64,000 bases of DNA from Micrasema longulum (GCA_022494885.1 JAGVSM010003787.1:23272-87271), one strand, 5' to 3'; positions 23,107-33,206 are shown, counted from the stretch's first letter. Numbers and translations are program-made. Notes: generated by a model not told the origin, from the sequence alone.

Positions 23107-23300
23107 ACTTCCTAATCCAAAATCATTTTAAATTGTAAAAATGTATTAAACAAGTATTTTCTTATTTTACAAAAATATATTTATAAGTATTCAAATATTC
23201 CACCCTTCTGAATTATCAGTCTAGATAGAGAGCTTAACCAGTCTGGACTGAAAAAGCAGACCATTTAAAGACTTCGTCATCGAAAATTAAAAACTTTACG
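23107..23300. repeat. tandem repeat, rest of unit 2 and unit 3
   Basis: CTTCCTAATCCAAAATC resumes unit 2 after the LINE. Unit 3 starts near 23220 with TCTAGATAGAGAGCTTAACC and AGTCTGGACTGAAAAAGCAG and includes GTGTAAAAATGTA, also found in unit 1. Confidence 0.5.
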
Positions 23301-23304
23301 TGTA

Positions 23305-23430
23305 AAAATGTAGGCCACTTAAACCAACCAATGACAGGTCATAAGCTTTGTTAATGCATAGACTTCCATATTCCATTCTCAAAAATGTTTTCTCTCTATG
23401 TCGCAACAAATCGAGAAGTAAAAATGTGTT
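23305..23430 (-). repeat. dispersed family X, copy 4
   Basis: GGCCACTTAAACCAACC, AATGACAGGTCATAAGC, GACTTCCATATTCC and the TCGCAACAAAT end mark a partial minus-strand copy. It follows directly on the tandem repeat. Confidence 0.7.
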
Positions 23431-23885
23431 CAACAAATATTTCTCCTTTTTTAAAAATTGGTTGTATTGTTCCTTTTTTGTTTATTTAATTTTTGGTAGG
23501 ACTTATCTCCTGTCAATTTTCCTTTTCAGGATTGTTATTTGACCGTCGCCATCAATTTCAAAACAATCGTACATAGTTCTGGTTCTATTTTAAACACATA
23601 AGTAATTATAGTATCCATGCGAATAGTAAAAATCATTATCAATAAAAAAAATTAAAACTTTGAAATACTTTACAATCTAATGGACATTCAAATAAGAGCT
23701 CACACTATTTATTTGTTTTTTTTTCCCCTATATTTAGAATATATTAAAGTATTTACTTATTTACTAGCCATTTGGAGATTCTTTAATTTTAATTGTATTA
23801 TGTTACTCTTTTTTAATACTTTAAAAAAAATATTTCTTTTAACCATTCTTATCTAAATGTTATAAAATATTTGTAATTAAACATT

Positions 23886-23958
23886 TACCGACTTTTCTGT
23901 GTCTACCGGTTTCGAGACGTACCCGTCTCTTCGCCAGGACACCAATTCAACCAATATG
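23886..23958 (-). ncRNA. family A repeat with hammerhead-like motif, one core change
   Basis: The motif at 23899-23942 on the minus strand has perfect stem I (GTGTC with GACAC), perfect stem II (GAGACG and CGTCTC, loop GGTA), GAAA and stem III ACCGGT. The core reads CTGGCGA, so the conserved A of CTGANGA is G. That single change is expected to abolish cleavage. The surrounding GTCGGTAAA and TTGCATATTGG sequences match the family. Confidence 0.6.
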
Positions 23959-23987
23959 CAAACAAACAAACAAACAAACAAACAAAA
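23959..23987. repeat. AAAC microsatellite
   Basis: Seven AAAC units in a row next to the family A repeat, on its 5' side. Confidence 0.9.
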
Positions 23988-24784
23988 CTCAGTCAGTAGG
24001 GGGGAGGGGAACTTAAGGAGACTAGGAAAAGTAAACCGCCTTATTTTATCGTTAGTATCCGGGGTAGTTTTTTTGCGTTATATAACATCTGATCTAGTAG
24101 GGTGTACAGGACATGTCAACTCAGGGTGTCGTTTGAACCCAATTTCTACCAACCGATTACAGAGAAAAAAGGCCTTTTCCGAATAAGAGGTCGCTGCAAA
24201 GGGTGATTTTAGATTTCTTTCACACAAAAAGTTTCACAAACTCCTTCCCTAGATTATGTCTTGAAATAATTTCGTCCCAGTTCTTAAGAGACAAAATGGC
24301 TGGCTTATTCAAAGGGATCTATAATGGAATCCTCATACAAGCGAAGATATTAAATACTTGTTTGGGAGTGGATAACCTAAATTTCATTCCAAATGTGGTT
24401 ACCTTGTCTTTATGTTTATTGCCTATTTATTTTCAGGAAATCCCACAGCAAAGGAAAGAGGCAATAACAAGTATTTGTGTGTTGAGTAACAAACATGACA
24501 ATATTTGTATATTCAAGGATGATATTACTATACATTTGTATGTAAAACTTTTACCAAGTAATTTCCACGGTTATAAAAATCGTTTATTTAATTGGAATAA
24601 GTTATACTGTTTGCGATTCATTTTACTGTTCCTTTTTTTTAAGTTGCGTAATTTTTTTTTTTCGTAAATTTGGAATATATTGGCTCTATAATAACTTTTA
24701 TGAAAAAACCGTTAGTAAATAATTTCATGTATTAAACCCTACAATGATTTATTTTAAATTGATCTGGGTGTTGTGGTGAATAAT
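23988..24784. other. unassigned stretch with a 154-codon open frame
   Basis: The frame at 24203-24667 codes 154 residues, starting MILDFFHTKSFTNSF and ending in a hydrophobic, Phe/Leu-rich tail from AT-rich DNA. I recognise no domain and see no flanking splice or promoter signals. It may be a chance frame or an unreadable element fragment. Confidence 0.3.
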
Positions 24785-25232
24785 TCATAACTGATGACAA
24801 GAAATAAGTATTTATTTCATCTGCCAGTCTGGAGCACTAACTATGAACAACACTCTTTCTTCTATCGTCCTTGCTCTAACTATAATGCTTTTTTTTCATC
24901 TAAACATATATTTTACATGGCCCTTAATTTATTTAAAAATAAATTAAGACTCCTCATTTCTGGCTGCAATACGATCCCACTGACTATTTAATGATGCTCA
25001 CATTTACACACACCTGAACACTTGCTCCTACACTAATACACATAAACACACATCTACACTTACCCTCATAAAAAATACAGATAAATACACCTTTTTTTTG
25101 TAACACAATTTAATAATATGTATGATTTTTATTTAGAAACTTTGCTGGTCTGCCTTTAAAGTGTATTTTTTTAATTGTTACGATATCATTGTTGACTGTT
25201 TGTTCCTTTAAAATAAATAAATAACTTCCTTT
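24785..25232 (+). pseudogene. LINE RT C-terminus with CA-rich 3' UTR
   Basis: TRNKYLFHLPVWSTNYEQHS is followed by a FYRPCSNYN segment and NLFKNKLRLLISGCNTIP before the stop at 24989. The pattern R-LF-P-TNY...YN...FK-KL is the end of CR1/Jockey-like reverse transcriptases. The 3' UTR is CA-rich (24994-25085) and ends near AAATAAATAAATAAC at 25217. The end of the coding part and the CA-rich UTR recur on the minus strand at 50955-51125; similar UTRs lie at 57480-57720 and 59480-59800. Confidence 0.7.
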
Positions 25233-25639
25233 TATAATATTTTTTCCTTCCTGCTGACAAACCTCTAAAACAGAGGCTAAAGGGGTTTTTGCCTAAAAAA
25301 AACGGTTATTATTAAAAACATACATATTATAGTAGTGCACCTGAAGATGGAAGAATTTTCGTTTTTGAAGTGGTCATAAAACCAAGTGTTTAATTGGATA
25401 CATTTAATCATGTTATTTCACAAAGTTAATGCCAATTCAATAAATATTTAATACAAACAATTACATTAAAATAAGTAGACATGAATTAAAAATTGTGTTT
25501 TGGCCATATATTAAATGTAATTTATTGTTTATTTATTAATTAAACACACAATAGTTGGATTAAATTTTTTAATAATATTGATTTTATTGAATATTGTAAT
25601 AAAACCAACTGGTCCAAGAAGTTTAAAAATTATAAAATA

Positions 25640-25905
25640 ATTTCAGGTAATGCCTAGTAAGTGAAATGAGTCAATCAGATAAATCTCTTCACTACATTCA
25701 AGGTTTCAGCTCTTTAACTTCACTAGTCAACAAATGGGGGAATCGAAGAAATATGGATGTTTAAACATAGGCAAAATGGTGAATGTTACACAGTGTGTAT
25801 GGGCTTCTTAAACCAGCCAATGACAGGTTATAAGCCCTGTAAATGCCTTGACCATATTCCCTACTTTAAATGTTGTCCACCCCTGATGTAATTCATTGTT
25901 AATTT
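25640..25905 (-). repeat. dispersed family X, copy 5
   Basis: TAATGCCTAGTAAGTGAAAT, AGGTTTCAGCTCTTTAACTT, ATGGATGTTTAAACATAGG and AACCAGCCAATGACAGG identify a nearly complete minus-strand copy, ending near CCCTGATGTAATTCATTG. Confidence 0.8.
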
Positions 25906-26249
25906 ATTTAAAATCAAATAACAATTTTCTGTATTTACTTTCATTCAATTTTTTTTTAAGAGCCATTATACTAGAGCCGTTACATGTTTATTAAAATATA
26001 ATCTTAATTTAAAATAAACAAATGTTTAATTTCATATTTTTTTCCGTATTTTACAAAATAAAAGCTCAAAGATAAAAAAATTAATCAGTTTCAAATTAAA
26101 CTTTTCTACATTGACCTCTTCTTAACTTTGATTTAAAAAAAAAATAAGTACTAAAATGAACCTAAATGTAAAAGCATTTTTTTCAATACGACAGGCAATA
26201 AGGGCTCAATTCTTACTTATTTCAACGCCTTAATGGCTTCTGGTCACCG
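25906..26249. other. unassigned AT-rich stretch
   Basis: Only A/T-rich sequence seen. Confidence 0.35.
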
Positions 26250-26490
26250 TGTTATAAACATTTACTTTAGCGAGCCGTTTTTGGGGGCCTCTGTGTGACA
26301 AACAAGTTTAACATTGTTGAGCTATCTTTTAGAGCTGCCATGTTACCAACATATGGTGCATTGGCGAACTACTTTTGGGGGCCGCCGCGCCGTGTTACAA
26401 ACGTGTTGTACTTTGGTGAGCTGCCTTTGGGGATGCCCAGTTACAAACGCGTATTACAAACATGGTGTGTGTACTTTTGCTATCTGCTTT
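26250..26490. repeat. GC-richer minisatellite, about 48-bp period
   Basis: Five imperfect units begin near 26252, 26298, 26343, 26395 and 26441. A unit has the plan ACAAAC, then ACTTTGGCGAGCTGCC, then TTTGGGGGCC and a variable end. The block is much richer in G and C than its surroundings. Two frames stay open through it (65 and 84 codons) because the units are nearly in phase, but I see no known domain. Confidence 0.65.
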
Positions 26491-26519
26491 AAGGAAAAGT
26501 GGAAGTCTTGGAATTCGAC

Positions 26520-26575
26520 TGTCACTAGCTTGTTTATGTGGCCACTTCACACATTGTGTAACATTTAACATTTTT
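26520..26575 (+). repeat. dispersed family X, short fragment
   Basis: GTCACTAGCTTGTTTATG followed by TGGCCACTTCACACATTGTG and TAACATTTAACATTTT matches the middle of family X. Confidence 0.5.
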
Positions 26576-26689
26576 TATTTATATATATTTTTTTCGTGCG
26601 CAGATAATTGATAGAATTTCATACTAAAATTGGATAAGAAATCCAAAAGAAAACACTTTAATCGGATTGAATTTTACTTCTATTTTAAA

Positions 26690-26742
26690 TATATTTGTCG
26701 CGTTTCGTCTTGTAAAGACATTATCAAACTGTACTGTGTATT
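26690..26742 (-). ncRNA. hammerhead-like relic, family E
   Basis: On the minus strand TTGATAA stands where CTGANGA is expected, followed by stem II GTCTT-TAC-AAGAC, intact GAAA and a CGCG palindrome. Two core positions differ. A sister in opposite orientation lies at 27265-27305. Confidence 0.4.
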
Positions 26743-26754
26743 ATTCTTGACTCT

Positions 26755-27060
26755 ACCCGACCGAGTTTCTCCAGGGAATGCTTGGCTACAACCGTTTAGA
26801 GACTAGAAGGAATGTGCTTTTGACTACACATTTTTATCGATTGTTGCGTGGTGTGATCGAAGGGCATATATTGTTTCATATTCCGATGTACATGAGCAAC
26901 CTGTCTATGGTTATGCCTGTTGGAAGGGCTACCTTCCGGAGCAGAATTCTCCCACTACTTTGACATGAGTCACTTTCATGTATTTTTTTTTTTAATAATA
27001 TGTACGTATTGAATATATGTTTGTAATGAATATGTTATATTCAAATAAATGAATTGAAAT
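26755..27060 (+). pseudogene. Jockey-like LINE, 3' end, copy 1
   Basis: LGYNRLETRRNVLLTTHFYR, LLRGVIEGHILFHIP and MVMPVGRATFRSRIL match the copy at 28455-29190 nearly word for word, with an internal deletion of about 78 bases after LLRG and another before FRSRIL. The 3' UTR with TACGTATTGAATATATG and the AAATAAATG end are shared. It is 5'-truncated and dead. Confidence 0.85.
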
Positions 27061-27079
27061 GAATTAATTGATTTATAAG

Positions 27080-27083
<4 letters not shown>

Positions 27084-27120
<37 letters not shown>
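27084..27120. repeat. AT dinucleotide microsatellite
   Basis: About 18 TA/AT units, directly downstream of a LINE 3' end. Confidence 0.95.
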
Positions 27121-27127
<7 letters not shown>

Positions 27128-27254
27128 TGTACACGTAGCATATTCAAACTAAAAAAAAATTTCATTACTTGTTAAATACCCATATATATCAGCACTATTG
27201 TACACCTATATCATTAAACAGCAAATCTTGTAAGTATATAAAGATACTTTGCAA

Positions 27255-27365
27255 ATATTTAAGTCAGTTTGATAATGTCCTAACAAGACGAAACGCGTCA
27301 CATATATTTTTAAAAAATAAAAGAAAAATTAAATTCAATAAAAGAGTTTTATTTTAAGTACCTAA
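27255..27365 (+). ncRNA. hammerhead-like relic, family E, with 3' end
   Basis: TTTGATAATG, stem II GTC-CTAACAA-GAC, GAAA at 27290-27293, stem III ACGCGT and a GUC cleavage triplet at 27297-27299 are all visible, but the core has two substitutions and stem I does not pair. It continues to TATTTTAAGTACCTAACTC, an end shared with the related element at 46137-46320. Confidence 0.4.
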
Positions 27366-28095
27366 CTCGATTCAAATTCACCATTTTGCTTCCACATTTC
27401 CACAACTCGTCAATCCGTTAACTTTTATAAAGCAACTTGTCTACAAACATTCGGACATGCTTTAAATATTGTTGAAATTCATGTTGTATTAATCTGGAAT
27501 TCGTCCACAGCTAAACGACCACCATCCGTTTTAATTTGTTGAATCTTTAGCGTTGATAAGTGTCCCCCGAACGGAGTTAATAAAACGAGACAACTGTATA
27601 ATGTTCCAGTTTTATTACCTCCTTCTCACTTCCTCCATTCCCTGTCTTCCCACAACTCTTTCTTGTCAGCTTCTATGCTGCTTGTCGATTTATCACGCCG
27701 TTCCCGAAACCAGACACGCCGTCCCTCTCGCACCCTCGCTTTCAGCGCGGTCAGGGCGCAGATGGTCGATATGTCTGTCTCTTTGGTTTTTTTAGCGCTT
27801 CGAGTAGTGCTGAGCGTAATTAAAGGGATACCGTTTATTATTTTTACAACCCTGGTGGTTTTTTTCTAATTTAAACTGTCTTCGGAAAAATATTATAATT
27901 AATTGACTGAAAAACATTACATACCAGTTGATTTATATTTTGTCATCAAAGTTTAGATCCATCCATACCCAAGTTTAAGCGTATATGGATCATGGAACGT
28001 AAATGATAAGTCTACGCTCCGGGTACAAGTCCAAGAACAATGTAATATTGCAAAAAACCACGTTCAAATTTATTATTTTACGTCAACCCTGGCAG
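27366..28095. other. unassigned; GC-richer block at 27545-27870
   Basis: The block at 27545-27870 includes CTTCCTCCATTCCCTGTC and CAGACACGCCGTCCCTCTCG and is open in two plus frames of 80 and 68 codons. No domain is recognised. It could be an old element or an exon fragment, with nothing to decide. Confidence 0.3.
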
Positions 28096-28126
28096 GAATT
28101 GAACGTAGTTATGCAGAAAGCTGCCA
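28096..28126 (+). repeat. left half of a 30-bp inverted pair
   Basis: GAACGTAGTTATGCAGAAAG and the following CTGCCAG are the reverse complement of sequence at 29231-29268, with small differences. The pair encloses a Jockey-like LINE fragment, so an older inverted-repeat element may have been the target. Confidence 0.5.
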
Positions 28127-28454
28127 GTCCACAATTTTGAAAAAATGAGATATTGGTATTATCAGGTGCAGTAAGGTCAATTATATTTTCTGCTTAAAAC
28201 AGTTAAACCACATTTATACTAAAAACTGTATCACAATCTGAAAATACTGTCGATCACAAAAACGGCATTTCTTAATTTGCAGAAAACACCCATAGGACTA
28301 GAAAAATCTAACGCTTCTATAAAAAAACATTGAAACTGGTCAAATTCATAACTCGATTCTTGTATGTCATATTAAAAAGACTAATGTATTCATTGTTTAT
28401 CATTTGTCGAAAACAAAAACATTTTAACTGTTGTGTAGATTTGATCATTCACTC

Positions 28455-29190
28455 CGGTACGAACATCGAATGTTACGGATCTGGGCGTTAGATTTGTGAG
28501 CACTCTGGCATTTCATGAACACATAGAGACAATCAGTGGTAATGCATTGAAGATATTAGGATTTGTTCTGCGTACTGCCAGGGTTTTCGAAAATACTCGC
28601 GTACTGAGAACTCTTTACAACTCCTTGGTGCGAAGTAGACTCGAGAGTGGCTCGATGGTTTGAGGGGCCACATGAACTGAAGTACTCTCGTATGATAGAG
28701 AAAATCCAAAAGAAGTTTTTCAGATATCTCTACATGAGAGAGAGTGCCTGTATTATCCTTGCCTCTACCCGACTAAGTTTTTCCAGGGTATGCTTGGCTA
28801 CAACAGTTTAGAGACTAGAAGGAATGTGTATTTGACTACACATTTTTATCGATTGTTGCGCGGTATGATTGATAATTCTGAAATTATGATGAGCATTGGT
28901 TTGTATGTTCCTGATAATTACCTAAGACAGCGTCAGCATATATTGTTTCATATTCCGATATTTAGGACCATCCTGCCTATGGTTATGCCTGTTGGAAGGG
29001 CTACCGCTATGCTGAACAACATCGCTCTGGAAATTGATCTGTTCCATGTATCCGAAGGGGTTTTCTGGAGCAGGATTCTTCTACTACTTTGACATGAGTC
29101 TCTTTCATGTATTTTTTTTTCTTTTTTATAATATGTCCGTATTGAATATATTTCTGTAATGTATATGTTATTTTAAAATAAATTAATTGA
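28455..29190 (+). pseudogene. Jockey-like LINE, RT thumb and 3' end, copy 2
   Basis: The translation gives VTDLGVRFVSTLAFHEHIE, ALKILGFVLRTARVFENTR, LYNSLVRSRLESGSMV, then after frame changes LGYNSLETRRNVYLTTHFYR, LLRGMIDNSEIMMS, PVGRATAMLNNIALEIDLFH and SEGVFWSRIL before the stop at 29090. This is the thumb and C-terminal region of an insect Jockey-like RT. The palm is missing. The 3' UTR is short and T-rich, ending near TAAAATAAATTAATTG. Copy 1 is at 26755-27060. Confidence 0.88.
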
Positions 29191-29230
29191 ATTCTCATAA
29201 AGGTGCTATTATCTCAGTTTAACTTTTCTA

Positions 29231-29268
29231 TGGCTGGCTGCTTTCTGCATAACTACGTTTAATTGAAC
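29231..29268 (-). repeat. right half of a 30-bp inverted pair
   Basis: Partner of 28096-28126: CTGCTTTCTGCATAACTACG reads as the complement of the left half. Confidence 0.5.
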
Positions 29269-29334
29269 CTCTTAAATGAAAGGTGAATAAGCTAATTCCT
29301 ACGGGTGGACTAATTTCTACTCGATATTTTTTTT

Positions 29335-29402
29335 CAGGATTTTTATCTAAGAGCGGCCATCGAGTCGATAACACTCGTCCAGAGTTTTGATTCTTTTTCA
29401 AG
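29335..29402 (+). repeat. short dispersed repeat, copy 2
   Basis: TTTTCAGGATTTTTATCTAA, CATCGAGTC and ACACTCGTCCAGAGTTTTGA match 4130-4197. Confidence 0.55.
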
Positions 29403-29986
29403 CAGATGTTGTGTGCTAACCTTTTTGCCTTTTGCTATGTTCAAAACTAGGACTAACCCCTGTAAGATAATTTCCATCAATCTACCACACCGTAATAATT
29501 GATATGATATCACAGCTATTCTATTTTGATCTTTGGCTAAACATTGTGTTTTACTTTATTTTGGCCAAGAGTTATTTATAAGTCATCATCAATACCCGTT
29601 TTGATAATTCGTTATCTTAATGCTCTCATCTGCAAAAGGCAGATATCCCAAGGGACAACATTGTTTGTTTAAAGATTGACTGTTTAAGTAAATATAGATT
29701 GCAATTTCTCCAAATTGCAACTTTTCTAAATTAACCTACTTGAATCCCCTACATTTACTGAAAATGTACGCTTTATAATGCCATACATTGATTCCAGGAG
29801 GCCACATTGAAATTAGATTCCTAACTTAGTACCTCGTGACTGCGACAATCTTTATATATACAATTTCTATGTATGTGTGATGTCACCAATCTCCCCCTAA
29901 ACGGCTTAACCGATTTACGTGTGGTTTTCAGAGAAATATAGATCTTTGCGCTGTCCGTGTTTGTAGATATTAAAATCTTCAATCGA
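29403..29986. other. mostly unassigned; mobile-element-like motif near 29895
   Basis: CCCCTAAACGGCTTAACCGA near 29895 resembles a phrase often seen in insect interspersed repeats, and a looser version (TCCAAAACGGCGAGTCG) lies near 39625. I cannot place either in a named family. Confidence 0.3.
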
Positions 29987-30325
29987 ATGTTTATTAAATG
30001 ATAATAAATAAAGATGTAGACATTTCAAAGATAACAATTATAAACAGATAACAACAGAGATGTTGAACATTTTAGAGAGGGTAATATAGAGCCCTGTAAA
30101 TGCTTTAACTTCCGTATTCCCTTATTTAAGGTATTCTCCGTCCCTGTTGTAATTTGTTAATCTCAATGACTCCCGAGGGGGTGAAATCCAGTCTTTTGTC
30201 TACGAACATTTGGATTAACTCAAATATTGTACATAAATTTGCATTAACGTTTCCCATTACGTAAAAGAAAAAATATTTTTCGTGTACATAATAGGGAATG
30301 ACGTCTTAAAATAATCTGTTTATTT
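29987..30325 (+). repeat. left arm of a 339-bp inverted repeat
   Basis: The whole segment is the reverse complement of 32526-32864, the same length, with roughly ten differences. It contains a family X fragment (GAACATTTTAGAGAGGGTAA), a CTCCGTCCCTGTTGTAATT segment, and CTCCCGAGGGGGTGAAATC followed by GTAGACAAAAG-type sequence in complement. The inner 100 bases have TACGTAAAAGAAAAAATATT. The pair bounds a 2,878-bp structure. I see no transposase between the arms and no clear target duplication. Confidence 0.85.
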
Positions 30326-30329
30326 TTGT

Positions 30330-30410
30330 GAATGAATGAAAGAGAGTGTGCATGAGCATGTGTGAATAAATGAGAAAGAGAGTGCGTGTGTGTGTGTGCG
30401 TAAGAATATA
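30330..30410 (-). repeat. GT-rich simple sequence, possible LINE 3' UTR
   Basis: AGAGAGTGTGCATGAGCATG and GTGCGTGTGTGTGTGTGCG resemble, in complement, the CA-rich 3' UTRs of the LINE family at 24994-25085. Too simple to be certain. Confidence 0.4.
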
Positions 30411-30582
30411 TTACAAAAAATTAAAACTTGTAATTATATTGAAAAGTGTACAAGAAAGAGCTTGGTTAGAAATTTTATGACAAAAAATAAAATTTTAAGA
30501 AAATCATTTATATCTACTTTCGAAACATTTTGTAAATATTTTTGTCAAAAAATGATTTAATTTTTATTTTTGGAAAAAATAA

Positions 30583-30754
30583 ATATTTGGGTTCTTATGA
30601 AAAACTCAAATATTTAATTTTGAGGGCCATTTTCAACGAGTTGTAAATAACTCACTATTAGAAAATGGAATCAAGTTGGGGTAGAGTGGGATTCGAACCT
30701 CGGACCTTTCGTCTGTGAGTCCGAGGCGCTAGCCACGGGACCACAACCCGATAT
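30583..30754 (-). repeat. SINE-3, full-length copy
   Basis: The tRNA-like head (30675-30752 in complement) has GGTCCCGTGGCTAGCGCCTC and a GGTTCGAATCCC B box; the body and the AAATATTTGGG terminal hairpin match 15016-15188 with few changes. Beside its 5' end, ATCAAATTATATAATAT occurs twice (near 30755 and 30782). Confidence 0.88.
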
Positions 30755-30933
30755 CAAATTATATAATATTTTCTTACAGTTATCAAATTATATAATATAA
30801 ACTTCTAAATTTATTCTGAAAAATTCTGAAAAAAAGCATGTTATTTTTTATTCAATTGATACACACTGAATGAATAATGTGCTACGAGTCCCATACAATA
30901 CGGTAGGTTTTGCTTATGTTATTTCTCTCTTAA

Positions 30934-31250
30934 CCTGTCCGGGAGTGAGTTTCTGCCGACAAAACTGTATCTGGGGAGTGAGTTTTTTTTCATGTTTTTT
31001 TTTTACTTTTTATAATTTTATATCATTGTCAATGCTATAAGCAACATATTTTCTTGAATAAAAATAATAAATTATACCAGTAAATATGATTTATATCAAA
31101 ATTATCGATGTTTTATTTCATGGGTTGTCAACCATCGGTTTTACAAGCCCAAATAATATTTCTGAAAATAATCGGACGTACATGTACGCCCATACTCCAT
31201 TGATGAAAATTTTATTTGGACGACCATGTACGGCCATACTCCCGGACAGG
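30934..31250. mobile_element. 317-bp piggyBac-like MITE
   Basis: CCTGTCCGGGAGT at the left end is the exact reverse complement of ACTCCCGGACAGG at the right end, and TTAA lies immediately outside both ends (30930-30933 and 31251-31254). TTAA duplication is the signature of piggyBac transposition. Repeats lie just inside the ends: GGGAGTGAGTTT twice on the left, and ATGTACG-CCATACTCC twice on the right. No transposase is present. The open frame that starts inside at 31086 and runs to 31604 crosses the element end and is therefore unlikely to be a real gene. Confidence 0.8.
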
Positions 31251-31254
31251 TTAA

Positions 31255-32312
31255 AGAAACGCGTTAGCTTTATGAGTCAAATAATCATGATAATTATATG
31301 GTTTTGCATTTTCAATCCAATCAGAAGCATTTCATTCAAAAGTTCTGAAACTTTTCCCTATAAAAATAACCCTAGCACAAATGTATCTATGATTAGCCTA
31401 CAAGGAATATGTAAATCGCATAACGGCTTTTTAGGTAGACGTAAAAATATTGAAATGTATTCAAGAATTTCAATAACACAAAGGAATCTTACATCTGGAC
31501 TTGTAACTATTCTTAATTCAACATCTAAGGCTTCTTTCGTAAGGGCGGCAATCCTTTGTAACCGAAAAAAGGGGTTGACAGATATTCGGGGGTCTTCCTA
31601 TTGACACGGGGTAGAAGGGAAGGCTTCAAACAAATTTCTTTTGTACCTCCTTTTCGGAGAAAGTGGCCGAATCGTCGGCATCAGACGAAAATCTTAAAAA
31701 AGTTTTTCACACATACACTTACCAAATGCGATCAATCAATTTCAAAGGTGAGATGTTTTCACACCTCTTCTTGAAATCAAAAATTTTAAAATATTTTTTT
31801 TATCTAGTTTCATAATACGCCAAACAAACACACTGGGTAATCATTAAAAAAAAAAACATTGATATTTTTAAAACATATGAAGGAGCCTAAAAACACACTG
31901 GAATTTTAATAAAAAGTTAAACTTAGCATAACAAAAAAAGCGAAAAAACATGTTTACACAGTATTCGTTGTGGACAAAAGATACAATATGAAATAAAACG
32001 TATTTTAAGTAGAAACAAACATATAAGTACTAAATAAAAAGTCAATTGTAAATAAAAAATGTATTAATATATAAAGTAACATCTTAATTTCGAAATTAAA
32101 AACAACTACAACACAACATGATCAAATTTACAAAGGAATACTTTTCTATAATTAAATGAATAAAAGAAATAAAAAATGCAGCCAGAAATACAACATATTT
32201 AAGAAAGAGGTGAAAAGTTAAATTCATTATTTTTTTTTTGTATAGCACCCATTAAAAACTCCGTTTATTGTTTTTTTGTAATATATATGTTATACTGAAA
32301 ATATTTCATCAT
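31255..32312. other. interior of the inverted structure, no gene recognised
   Basis: The second half of a 172-codon frame (to 31604) lies here; its residues resemble no transposase I know. GGAGAAAGTGGCCGAATCGTC near 31655 is GC-richer and unmatched. The rest is A-rich. Confidence 0.35.
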
Positions 32313-32515
32313 CATCATCATCATTCCATCTCCCCTCCCTAGATGGAGCATATTGTATCCACAAAAGCCGTCAAGCATCTCTATTGGCTCTCAACTCCTA
32401 TGCGTCTTCCCAAGTTAAATTCTTATCCCGAAGCTCTGACATAAACTGCCGACAAACAGTCAGCAGTAGACGTTCAGGACGTGGAGGACCTGATGCCTTT
32501 TGAAAGTATTTACTA
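32313..32515 (-). pseudogene. RTE-like LINE, extreme C-terminus
   Basis: On the minus strand LRDKNLTWEDA, ANRDAWR-like and WIQYAPSREGRWN precede an ATG trinucleotide tail (32313-32326). The L-W-A...RD-WR pattern closes many RTE-like polyproteins in invertebrates. Only about 60 codons remain, with frame breaks. Confidence 0.7.
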
Positions 32516-32525
32516 ATCAAAATTA

Positions 32526-32864
32526 AAATAAACAGATTATTTTAAGACGTCATTCCCTATTATGTACACGAAAAATATATTTTCTTTTACGTAATGGGAA
32601 ACGTTAACGCAAATTTATGTACAATATTTGAGTTAATCCAAATGTTCGTAGACAAAAGACTGGATTTCACCCCCTCGGGAGTCATTAAGATTAACAAATT
32701 ACAACAGGGATGGAGAATACCTTAAATAAAGGAATACGGGAGTTAAGGCATTTACAGGGCTCTATATTACCTTCTATAAAATGTTCAACATCTCTGTTGT
32801 TATCTGTTTATTATTGTTATCTTTGAAATGTCTACATCTTTATTTATTATCATTTAATAAACAT
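32526..32864 (-). repeat. right arm of the 339-bp inverted repeat
   Basis: Partner of 29987-30325 with near-equal sequence in complement. Because both arms include a piece of family X in matching positions, the arms arose by duplication of one segment rather than from two independent X insertions. Confidence 0.85.
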
Positions 32865-33206
32865 AAAATTAGACATGAATTCAAAATTGCTTTGATTATA
32901 TAAAAAGGTTGTTTACCCAATTCTAAAACATTAAAAAAATAAATGAAAACAGTTATCAATACATGTAAAAAAAATACATCATGGTAGTAGACATCCTGAA
33001 AATATTGTGAAAAATGTAATAACATACAGGGAAAACATATTTAAAAACCGAATAAACGATGAAGTGAAAATATAAAACATGGTTAAAATTTACTAAAAAA
33101 TAAAGTAAAAAATACATTGAAAAAACTCAGTTAAATATGTTGTATAAATTAAAAAAAATAGTCGGAAACATAATAAGAAACGATAAAATATACTATTTTA
33201 TTTTAT
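32865..33206. other. unassigned A-rich stretch
   Basis: TTAGACATGAATTCAAAATT directly outside the right arm resembles a phrase near 25480, so the flank may itself be repeat. Nothing else recognised. Confidence 0.35.

Noticed and set aside
25335..25385. Hammerhead-like CCTGAAGATGG with TGGTC downstream
   Set aside because: GAAA is absent at the right spacing and the stems do not pair convincingly.
31086..31604. 172-codon open frame as a possible gene
   Set aside because: It begins inside the TTAA-flanked MITE and crosses its right end, and the residues match no family I recognise.
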